Assembly: GCF_026914185.1 (NCBI RefSeq)
Contig: NC_070568.1
Location: 2,004,001-2,068,000, forward strand
Length of the DNA: 64,000 nt
Direction: 5' to 3'
Source of the DNA: Puccinia triticina
Taxonomy: Eukaryota > Basidiomycota > Pucciniomycetes > Pucciniales > Pucciniaceae
Part shown: positions 56,256-64,000 of the stretch, one piece after another
Layout: every line of letters begins with the position of its first letter
Numbering within the stretch: the first letter of the stretch is position 1
Made by a program: the position numbers and the translations under genes
Notes under the pieces: generated by a model
What the model saw: only the letters and a program-made list of their open reading frames with translations
Database searches by the model: none
What the model was told of the DNA's origin: nothing

Positions 56256-57073
56256 GCCTGGCAAATCAATGCCTGGCAAATGCCTGGCAATGCCTGGCAA
56301 TGCCTGGCTAATGCCTGGCAATGCCTGGCTAATGCCTGGCAATGCCTGACAAATGCCTGGCAAATGCCTGGCAATGCCTGGCAAATGCCTGGCAATGCCT
56401 GGCAATGCCTGGCAAATGCCTGGCAATGCCTGGCAAATGCCTGGCAATGCCTGGCAAATGCCTGGCAATGCCTGGCAAATGCCTGGCAATGCCTGGCTAA
56501 TGCCTGGCAATGCCTGACAAATGCCTGGCAATGCCTGGCTAATGCCTGGCAATGCCTGACAAATGCCTGACAAATGCCTGGCAATGCCTGGCTAATGCCT
56601 GGCAATGCCTGGCTAGTGCCTGGCAATGCCTGGCTAATGCCTGGCTAGTGCCTGGCAATGCCTGGCTAATGCCTGGCAATGCCTGGCTAATGCCTGGCTA
56701 ATGCCTGGCAATGCCTGGCTAATGCCTGGCAATGCCTGGCTAATTCCTGGCAATGCCTGGCTAATGCCTGGCAATGCCTGGCTAATGCCTGGTTAATGCC
56801 TGGCAATGCCTGGCTAATGCCTGGTTAATGCCTGGCAATGCCTGGCAAATGCCTGGCAAACTCCTGACAATGCCTGGCAAACGCCTGGCAATGCCTTGCA
56901 AACGCCTGGCAATGCCTTGCAAACTCCTGGCAATGCCTTGCAAACGCCTGGCAATGCCTTGCAAACGCCTGGCAATGCCTTGCAAACTCCTGGCAATGCC
57001 TTGCAAACGCCTGGCAATGCCTTGCAAACTCCTGGCAATGCCTTGCAAACGCCTGGAAATGCCTTGCCAACGC
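56256..57073. repeat. About 820-bp array of a 10/11-bp unit (AATGCCTGGC / TAATGCCTGGC)
   Basis: Some 75-80 copies of TGCCTGGCAA, TGCCTGGCTA and TGCCTTGCAAACGCC variants. The variant type changes along the array, so copies were amplified in blocks. Open frames on both strands come from the repeat unit. Confidence 0.9.
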
Positions 57074-57278
57074 CTGGTGACAGCTCTGTTTATGAAGCTT
57101 AGGGCAAAAAAACCATCAAAATAAGGGTCTTGGGCCCCAGCACTATAACTGTGCTGATGTAAACACTAGTAATGTAAATTACTAAAATTGTTACGTGGTA
57201 AATATGGCCACTACAAGGGTTTAAACACTCTTTAAAGGAGGAGGATTTATTATGTAATTAATAATATATAATTATTAA

Positions 57279-57309
57279 CTAGAGTCCAAGGCGGCTTTGC
57301 CGCTGTAAA
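57279..57309 (-). mobile_element. Helitron-type 3' terminus (minus orientation)
   Basis: Minus strand: hairpin GCGGC-AAA-GCCGC (57291-57303), 12 nt, CTAG at 57282-57279, next base T. Confidence 0.6.
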
Positions 57310-59335
57310 TCCCAGGTCTAAATCTTCAAGTGCCTTGTCTGACTGAATTCAATGAGTCTAGGCAGATTAAGAGGCCACACTTACAAGCCAACTCCATGGC
57401 TCTCAATTCTCGCAGGTCTCTCTAGCTGATGAAATTCACTTGTTGCCAGTTGTTTCAGCTAGATTAAATTTTGGTGACTAAACATGAGAAAATCAGTTGT
57501 TCCCTCCGACTCCCATCTTCATCAATCAATTGGGACCTGAATCATTGAACTGCAGTTCATATTCATTTGAAGAAAATTGTGATAGTATTGCTAATTTAAG
57601 AAGTGCCGCAATTCACTCTATAGAAGAATTAAAATTTTGAATGACTGCAGCTTGAAACATGTACTTGTTACTTGCTAAAGCTTAATCCCCACATAATTGC
57701 TTCAAATTTCTTCAATCCATGTTTATATAAATCTTCAAGTACATAGGCCTTGTGTGCATCATCCCTTGATTAAGATTCAAATGCTAAACTGATGAGCTTT
57801 TCTGATGCAAGTGGCCCCATTAATTTCTCTGGGAGCGTGAAAAAAAATTGGTGGAAGAACTTAGAAATATTTACAGACACAGTTATCCAGCTTGGGATCA
57901 ACAGGCCTATGGACACACCCCCAAGCTGATTGAGCAGAAAGCAGAAGAGGTTGATCTTGCAGAAGTTTCAGGTGGATTAGTTTCTGTCCCAGGTGGAGAT
58001 AATTGTTTATGAGTGGACTGATATGCTAAATTTGTTGTTAGTGTAGCATATTGTTATTTTTTCACTGCACTACATCAATAATACTTTTATCCTTGAATTT
58101 TTGCAAATCACAATACTTTCTTGGTTTTATTCTTTTGCAGTGAGTGTAGATAAAAGATAGCAAGTTAAGAATAACTAAATCCATATTTTATTGTGGTTGA
58201 CCATCTTGTCTTATCTCTGAAAATAGATGCACTAAGAGTTAGTGTATGTATGATAGTAGATACAACAACAGTTATTGCATGTCTGAGATTAAAAATAGGA
58301 CAAGGCAAGTCCCCCATGTGATAATCACAATGGAATTTGGTGAAGAATCTGTTAATGATAGCAATATCTTGTGGATGATAAGGTTGGGGGACCTGACTGT
58401 TGATCAGAGCTAAATGCAGTAACAAATTTTTGGGCCAAGTTTCATGTATTGACATCTCACTCAAGAAATTTTCTGGATGAGCACAGTTGAAGCAAGCATG
58501 AAATGCTTATTGCAAATATGATCAAAATCCAGTGCAACGAGAAATAGCACAGCTCAACCATGCTTATGAAAAAACATGATGAACAAAGAGAAGAACAATT
58601 TAGGCTACAGTGGTCAGGAAAACATGGTCACAATTGAAGTGGAAAGTGATCAAATTATTGACTTGATTGGGTGTTTTAGAAAGTGGTATATGCTATGCAG
58701 TATGTCAAGTCAAGTGATCTTCATGCTGAATCTTAATGATTACTGTAAGAGGCTCCATTAACCTGAAATTCAGCATTGTATTGCTGCACTTGGATAGCAT
58801 TTATGGAGTGTTGCTCTTGCTGATGTTTCTGTTCCTGCTACTGTTGATGTAACACTTGACACTTGACCAGAGATTTTTACATGATTGGATTGCTGCCACA
58901 GTTGAGCTGCTGGTTGATTTTGCACAGGTGCTGACTGAAAATACTGGTGACTGACATTTTCACACAACAAGCGCAGGGAAAGATCAAGCTTCAATAGTCA
59001 GTCTAATGAATTGGCGGCTAAATCATCAAGTTTTGAATCAGCTGTGGGAATGTCAGTGTGTGATCTTTGTTTGCCTTAACTTAGATAAGCTTTAGGGCAG
59101 AGCGATTGGAAATAGATTCTAGCCACTCAAGGGAACAGTTGGAGCTAAATCTCAGGCTTCAGGAGATATAAAATGCACAGAAACAAAGTTAGTCCATGTA
59201 TGAATGTATCTTACTTGCTGAACTTACAAAGAAGAGAAAAAAAAGATGGAGCAGGAGAAGACACAGCAAGCAAAAGAGAGGGGGAGGTGCAGCAGAAATG
59301 GAACACGCGAATGGGCGGGGGAGAGGGTCAGGAAG
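57310..59335. other. Possible Helitron body; unassigned AT-rich DNA
   Basis: No frame with a recognisable motif, no repeat boundary found. Confidence 0.35.
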
Positions 59336-59485
59336 CGTTGAGAAAATCGCGCAAATAGCCGTTGAGGTCCATCCACCCGCTGCACGTCCTCACCAGAACC
59401 TTGAGCTCTCCGGCCGGCGGGGAAGGCTTTGAATGGGAGGCCGCCGCGGGGCGCTTGACCTCGACGAGCTTACACATGACCGACC

Positions 59486-59814
59486 TGTGAAGACCCCCGC
59501 GACATTGGGTCTTCACACGAGGGGTTACGGGATCACCTAACCCTAAACCCCCTGCGAGACTCATACATAGACTCGACCCCGCTCTCCCCTAGTCGAGTAG
59601 AGATCTGATCTCTCTCGACTAGGTGAGCACCTTTCCTTCTTCTCTTTGTTTTCGATCTGTTTTGTCTGTGTATCTAGCCAGAGAGATCTGATCTCTCTCG
59701 ACTAGACTTTGAAATACTAGTTACACCGTTTGGAACTAGAACTCAAACGGCTCTTGTCTCGTCATCTGCGCCCGTTCTTCGTCGTCTTCAGTGAGGGTTC
59801 ACAGAACCCTTACA
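59486..59814 (+). repeat. 5' LTR of element C
   Basis: Contains CTAGTCGAG (59589) and CTCGACTAG (59614-59622) with AGAGATCTGATCTCT between, then GTGAGCA...TCTAG (59623-59677) and a second hairpin half ending at 59705. Confidence 0.95.
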
Positions 59815-59981
59815 CTTTTTTTTTCTCGTTCCAAACAACCAGGATCATTCGGATCCCCCTTCAGTATCGTTACTCGCCGGTCAATCGTGACCTCTCGTTC
59901 TCGAATCGTGACCTCTTGTTCCCACACCCGGTCAATCGTGACCTCTCGTTCTCGCACCCGGTCAACTGCGACCATCGTATC

Positions 59982-60866
59982 ATGGGCGCTCGGCTCCCAA
60001 CTCATCAATCTTCCCTCAGATCGTTCCCTCTTCTATCGCAACGGCCGGACAGGCCCATGACAACCCGAAACACAAACAGCGAACCCCTCCTGCCCATTAC
60101 AGACCCCGAGGAAATCCTGCGAGCAGCTCGCCGCCGAGCTCGCCTTGACGCTGCGTTAACTACGACGAACCCTATTTCGGTCCCTCTCCCCTGCTCACCA
60201 CCGCAGACTCACGCCACCATGCAACACCAGCCGCCAGGAGGCTCAAACTCACAACCCCCACCCAACCCCCCAGACTCAACGGACCAGGGGTTAGAAGGCG
60301 AGATGAGCATCACTGAAGCCTTTAAGGCCCTTTTGACCATTCAGAAGAATACCGCTGTACAGTTTCAAGCGGCCCAATTCCAGGCCGAGCGAGCGCAGGC
60401 CCGAGCAGAGGAGCAACGCCGTCTTGATGCCGAACGGCTTGCCGCTGTCGAGGAGCAGCGAAGACTGGAAAACGAGAGGTTCATGGAGCAACGCCGCATC
60501 GATGCCGAACGGATTGCTTCCATCGATGAACAACGTCGACTCGACAACAGCAGGTTCGACAAGCAACGCCGCATCGACGCTGAGAAACTCTCACTCCTGG
60601 AAGAAATCGCCAAGAACAGCGTCAATAGACCGGAACAATCCCAAATCTCTGCCACACAGGCAGACGGGCGCATCGACCTCACTCGTTTTCGAACCTCAGA
60701 CGGCCCCCAATTCAAAGGTCCTTTCCAAGCGGTCGAGCCATTCCTAACCTGGATGCAAGGAGTAAAAATTTTCTTCTCCACCCGCAACGTCTCCCATTCG
60801 GACGATAAACGCTTGATCCTGGGCGCACTGATCTCCGAGACTAATCCTCTATTCCTACATACCTAG
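59982..60866 (+). CDS. Gag N-terminal fragment of element C
   Basis: In-frame ATG at 59982 (or 60057), ending at TAG 60864-60866, about 294 aa. A Pro-rich N-terminus leads to a long coiled coil rich in EEQRRLD/AER repeats (about 60410-60600) and a capsid-like start (FKGPFQAVEPFLTWMQGVKI). The capsid then stops and the remaining 250 bp is a Pro-rich tail resembling the end of a Pol ORF, so an internal deletion removed the rest of Gag and all of Pol. The open frame extends upstream into the LTR, so the start is a choice. The leader has four copies of CAATCGTGACCTCTCGTTCT. Confidence 0.75.
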   Translation: MGARLPTHQSSLRSFPLLSQRPDRPMTTRNTNSEPLLPITDPEEILRAARRRARLDAALTTTNPISVPLPCSPPQTHATMQHQPPGGSNSQPPPNPPDSTDQGLEGEMSITEAFKALLTIQKNTAVQFQAAQFQAERAQARAEEQRRLDAERLAAVEEQRRLENERFMEQRRIDAERIASIDEQRRLDNSRFDKQRRIDAEKLSLLEEIAKNSVNRPEQSQISATQADGRIDLTRFRTSDGPQFKGPFQAVEPFLTWMQGVKIFFSTRNVSHSDDKRLILGALISETNPLFLHT

Positions 60867-61122
60867 TCTGTTTTAACTCCGCGACCCCGACTCAGCCGAC
60901 CCCTGTTCCACAAGCCTCCAAACGACCTAACGCCGGCAACGCTGACAGAGGCATAGGCATCCACAAAAAACCAGCTCCTCAACGATCAGCGGCCTCAACT
61001 TCCCATAAATACACACTTCACTCGACACATCCCCTCCGGCGCCCCCCTGTTCATTATCCTTGACCGCCCCACTTGCACTTGACCTCAACCGACCGCTCCC
61101 TCCTTTTTATAGGGGGGGAGAT

Positions 61123-61451
61123 TGTGAAGACCCCCGCAACATTGGGTCTTCACACGAGGGGTTACGGGATCACCTAACCCTAAACCCCCTGCAAGACTCA
61201 TACATAGACTCGACCCCGCTCTCCCCTAGTTGAGTAGAGATCTGATCTCTCTCGACTAGGTGAGCACCTTTCCTTCTTCTCTTTGTTTTCGATCTGTTTT
61301 GTCTGTGTATCTAGCCAGAGAGATCTGATCTCTCTCGACTAGACTTTGAAATACTAGTTACACCGTTTGGAACTAGAACTCAAACGGCTCTCGTCTCGTC
61401 ATCTGCGCCCGTTCTTCGTCGTCTTCAGTGAGGGTTCACAGAACCCTTACA
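61123..61451 (+). repeat. 3' LTR of element C
   Basis: Same as 59486-59814 except four C/T or G/A changes, all at CpG. Confidence 0.95.
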
Positions 61452-61687
61452 CGACCTCTCCTCGGCGGGGCTACCGGAGCCGCGGCACCAGAAGGCGTAG
61501 CGGGCCTGATCGCCGACGCCGGCGACGGCCAGCCGGGCTCTCGCGGCTTCTGGAGAGCGGGGAGTCGAGTCTGCGGGGGACAATCCGAGAGTGGCAGGCG
61601 AGACATTGGGCGTGGACGAGTCATTTGAGCGGGTCGGCAGTGTCAGACACTGAGACACTAAGTCCATGTGTCTACAATGTATAGTAC

Positions 61688-61765
61688 ATGTCTTATAACC
61701 TAATGGTTAAAGACTGCTTTAATAATTGACTCATGTACATGAAGTCAAGAGTTCAATTCCCTGTC
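61688..61765 (+). repeat. tRNA-like sequence inside the LTR
   Basis: TATAACCTAATGGTTAAAG (A-box-like) and AGAGTTCAATTCCC (B-box-like) lie about 45 bases apart, with TGACT...AGTCA between. Not a functional tRNA by eye; Pol III promoter potential. Confidence 0.45.
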
Positions 61766-62143
61766 ATTACATTAATTATGTACCTTTTACTCATATGTAC
61801 TATTATTATGTACTTATTAGATATTTCACATTCTTTTGAATATGTAATTAACCTTATTTCACACTGATTACATAGTTGTACATACAGAGAGAGATAATCT
61901 TATCTCTCTGTATTTATCCTGATTAAGCTCAATTTATGTACAAATGGGGAGATTACATACCCATTTGTGTAAATCCCCTTCTGAATTCCGTGATCACTCC
62001 TCCTTGGAGTTAAGGATCCTTCAGGACCTTGACTCGAAGGAGGGAGCTGATCCCTGCAATATAAAAAGGGAGGTCTCTCCCCTGTAGAGATTCTCCCACC
62101 AAGATTATTGCCATACAAACCCGTGTACCTTACTGAAAATACA

Positions 62144-62190
62144 GTGAGTGGGGTTTATACATAATCTACTAACCTTTTCTTCCCTTACAG
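62144..62190 (+). other. Intron-like segment in the LTR
   Basis: GTGAGT donor, perfect CTACTAAC branch site (62166-62173) and TTACAG acceptor. At 47 nt it is short but within the fungal range. Confidence 0.55.
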
Positions 62191-62799
62191 CCTTATCTTC
62201 TCTTCGTGTATCCTTCCCCTAGGTACAGGTGTTATTATCACACCTGTAACCTAGAAGATAAGTGAGATTACTCCTTATACCGCAACGGCGCTTGGCTGAT
62301 TTTCGCCGCGTCCCCTTACTTACGTAAAGGGTGCCAGTCCCTCCGCCTCTCGGCGTCGAGTTGGACTTTCTTCCACTGGCTTTTAGCTATAGTGTGACCC
62401 TAAACTTGCTTCCACTACTTTACCGCCGCGGACCGCAACCAAAAATCCCATCAGCACCGAGTCACATAAGAGACCGGCGCTGACAATTGGGGGTCTGGCC
62501 GGGAATCTTTTCCTGTGTACCCAGCAAACCATATAATTCTTACATATAAAGAATCTCTTTACATTAAAAGTCCGCTCCGACTCCGGTCGCCGTTTCTAAG
62601 ACAACCCTCCTCTCTTAGAAGCTTTTATAGCTCTTTCCCCGATCACGGTCGGCTCATACTTAACACCTTGGCTGATAAAGAGTTCTTCTCGCTATCCTCA
62701 CAGACTTGAGCCTCGCTTCCGGTCATCGCACGATAACCAGTACTCTTGACTGAAACGACTGAGCTCTCCGAACTCTTCACCTGATCCTGTATCATAAAC

Positions 62800-63600
62800 A
62801 GTAAGAGATCATCTAACATTTTAGTGTTTTTTTTTCTCTTCGGTACCATCTAACGATGATCTTTCTATTGCGTTTCAATAGTGTCTACTTCTAAGCTTAC
62901 GTACGCTGGAGCCGTCCGTTCAACCACTCCTACCTCCGATCCGGTCCCTGCGATCACTAGACAACCTGTCAAGAAGATCCCAACCGCAGCGTCAGAGAGC
63001 TCTCGAACGGTAGCGGCCCCCAAGAAACCGAAAATAGTTCGCAAACCGAAGAGCCCAGCTGTCGTCCCTTCTGAGTGGGACTTGGAGCCTGTCGATAACA
63101 ACGCTCGTCCTCCTTCTCCCTTCCTTAAAACTCCCAATCTTCCCAGCGGTTCGGCTAACCCCGCCGGTCCTACGGTGACGAAACCAAAAGCGAAGAAGGC
63201 CGCCCCATCGGCTGATCCCTTCAAAAGCAACGAACCAGTCTCTAAGCTTATCGATCGAGACACTCCTGGCTCTCTCACTCAGATTAAAATAAAAAAGGTT
63301 TACAAACCTGCTCAAGGTTCCGCGACTGTAGAGTCAAAGACGAAATCTAACCCCTCTCAACCCGCTCTAAGTGAATCTTCGAGTAAAAAATCCGTATTTG
63401 ACGACGGTACCTTCGATCCGAAGACGAAAGAGAAGCTCGAGAATTATTTCGTCCCTCGGGGAAGAACTGTCGTATCAAACTACTCTACGACTTCGTCAAT
63501 CATCCCGAGCTCCGAAGATACTCGTGAATCTCATCAACTTGCTGACAGTAGTGATTTAGATATCATCACTGGTCAGCATTTTCTTTCATTTTTATCCTAA
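62800..63600 (+). CDS. Gag-like ORF1 of the rightmost retroelement, start codon made by splicing
   Basis: The frame beginning 62884 (TSKLTYAGAV...) has no ATG. A GTAAGA donor at 62801, a CTAAC branch at about 62851 and an AATAG acceptor ending at 62881 would join A (62800) to TG (62882-62883), creating the ATG. The protein would be about 240 aa, Ser/Pro/Lys-rich and low-complexity, with basic KKPKIVRKPK near residue 50 and KIKKVYK near 140, and no known domain. It ends at TAA 63598-63600. Position after an LTR suggests Gag or an accessory protein. Confidence 0.5.
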
Positions 63601-63609
63601 GTACCGAAG

Positions 63610-64000
63610 ATGAGTTCTAACAACTCGTCTCGCTCGCGTACTAGGAGCAACCGCCCAGCTCTTCTCGAGGCCCAAGATCTTACCGGGGCCCCTAGGGGCC
63701 GACATGCTAAAAAATCTCAACCCCAGAATCCACCCGATGCTCCAGGGACTGAAAAGTCAACTGGACGGCCGGAATCTAGCAGAGGAGACGAAGGACGACG
63801 ACATGATGACCCTGTGCCTCGAGGCAGCGAAGAGTCTCAACTCGACGATCGTTCATATCATCAGTCCGGAACAATTCCGAATACTGTACGGGAATTGGGA
63901 CATCAAAGCGGAGTGGGAGGATTACCAATCCGGCCCGAAGCACCGGATGTATATGAGGAAGAGGGGCGAAGAACCGACTCCGACCCCAGGTCCCCAACCT
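63610..64000 (+). CDS. Gag-like ORF2, open past the window edge, in two overlapping frames
   Basis: Nine bases after ORF1 stops, an ATG (63610) in the same frame opens a Ser/Arg/Pro-rich frame to the end of the window. A second frame from 63614 (M at 63702) is also open and more protein-like, reading ADMLKNLNPRIHPMLQGL, DDDMMTLCLEAAKSLNSTI and PEQFRILYGNWDIKAEWEDY. Which is real cannot be settled here. The second could be a capsid reached by frameshift. Confidence 0.4.
   Translation, partial: MSSNNSSRSRTRSNRPALLEAQDLTGAPRGRHAKKSQPQNPPDAPGTEKSTGRPESSRGDEGRRHDDPVPRGSEESQLDDRSYHQSGTIPNTVRELGHQSGVGGLPIRPEAPDVYEEEGRRTDSDPRSPT

Larger units (their letters stand above)
55811..57073. mobile_element. 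Probable non-autonomous hAT-type element with two internal arrays
   Basis: Starts TAGAGATTGCC followed by GGGTACCCG words, as the 32168 element does, and ends GGTGACAGCTCTG, resembling the right end of the 51644 element. In between are the two arrays listed next. No matching target duplication, so the ends may be from different copies or altered. Confidence 0.5.
59486..61451 (+). mobile_element. LTR retrotransposon element C: gag fragment only, no pol (deletion derivative)
   Basis: LTRs 59486-59814 and 61123-61451 (329 bp) with CGACC duplicated outside (59481-59485, 61452-61456).  They begin TGTGAAGACC and end CCCTTACA. The polypurine tract is TATAGGGGGGGAGAT, as in elements A and B, and the post-LTR leader CTTTTTTTTTCT matches element A. 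The interior is only 1.3 kb. The four LTR differences I see are all CpG transitions, each in TCG context. Confidence 0.95.
59336..61640 (-). pseudogene. Unrecognised gene fragment, split by LTR element C
   Basis: Removing element C and one copy of its 5-bp duplication joins a minus-strand frame: PEAARARLAVAGVGDQARYA and FWCRGSGSPAEERS (right side) continue in frame into VMCKLVEVKRPAAASHSKPS and RTCSGWMDLNGYLRDFLNAS (left side). GC-rich codons contrast with the AT-rich flanks. Both ends are cut off, the right one by the LTR at 61641. I do not recognise the product. Confidence 0.5.
61641..62485 (+). repeat. LTR of another retroelement (partner outside the window)
   Basis: TGTCAGACAC at 61641 and GCGCTGACA ending at 62485 are inverted, and the next bases ATTGGGGGTCTGGCCGGGAA resemble a primer-binding site and leader of LTR elements. 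TATAAAAAGG near 62080 is a TATA box. Inside are a tRNA-like segment, palindromes (61888-61912, 62220-62252) and an intron-like segment at 62144-62190. The left end is chosen on the inverted ends only. Confidence 0.6.

Noticed and set aside
55970..56626. Long minus-strand open frame of repeated ARHCQA-type residues
   Set aside because: It is a translation of the AATGCCTGGC array. All frames of this array are open because the unit rarely makes stops.
56256..57073. Possible CRISPR array
   Set aside because: Units are contiguous without unique spacers, and the sequence is eukaryotic.

Overview
The window looks like a repeat-saturated nuclear segment from a basidiomycete of the subphylum Pucciniomycotina, most likely a rust fungus. 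The evidence is: short GT-AG introns; a Mutator-like transposase with a WRKY-GCM1 zinc finger; Ty1/copia, Ty3/gypsy, DIRS-like, hAT and Helitron-like elements; and disabling mutations concentrated at TpCpG, the hypermutation context known from Pucciniomycotina repeats. I find no intact conventional host gene. The most gene-like non-transposon reading frame is a small repeat-peptide gene at 15.07-15.30 kb.

Layout. 1-3.64 kb: 3' part of a copia element with five in-frame TGA codons, then its LTR. 3.8-7.2 kb (minus): decayed Mutator-like gene joining a GCM1 zinc finger, a DDE transposase and a ubiquitin-peptidase-like domain. 7.74-8.86 kb: satellite with a 173/174-bp monomer in an alternating dimer. 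8.9-14.5 kb: LTR and leader remnants, a 460-bp TIR element and a minisatellite. 15.07-15.30 kb: a 77-aa peptide with four repeats carrying CaaX-like CVVS/CIVS motifs, a candidate mating-pheromone precursor. 16.4-22.3 kb: LTR-like repeats and a decayed DIRS/Ngaro-like retroelement with a gypsy solo LTR inside. 22.9-24.7 kb: minisatellites, a MITE, and a complete 355-bp TRIM-like element whose 130-bp terminal repeats each contain a tRNA-like Pol III promoter. 25.7-34.7 kb: three-deep nest, a decayed gypsy element (minus) holding an intact gypsy element with identical LTRs and an 823-bp non-autonomous element. 35.7-39.3 kb: full-length decayed hAT. 39.3-49.8 kb: broken pieces of unrelated housekeeping genes (5-oxoprolinase twice, LSM3-like, homoaconitase, a PI3K-related kinase) among Helitron-type 3' ends, which suggests gene-fragment capture. 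51.6-57.1 kb: more non-autonomous elements and long palindromic or minisatellite arrays. 59.5-61.5 kb: an LTR element with only a gag fragment, inserted precisely into a broken gene on the minus strand. 61.6-64 kb: start of another LTR element, with an LTR intron, a leader intron that creates the start codon, and gag-like ORFs running off the window.

The elements are not co-operating genes. They record successive insertions and mutational decay. Two threads tie the region together. First, TGA codons at family Arg positions, and all four differences between one LTR pair, lie overwhelmingly at TpCpG. Second, the gypsy-type LTRs share an unusual layout, a duplicated hairpin around a GT-AG segment, although the stem sequences differ. 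A pheromone-like gene in such a neighbourhood would fit a non-recombining mating-type region, but that is inference.
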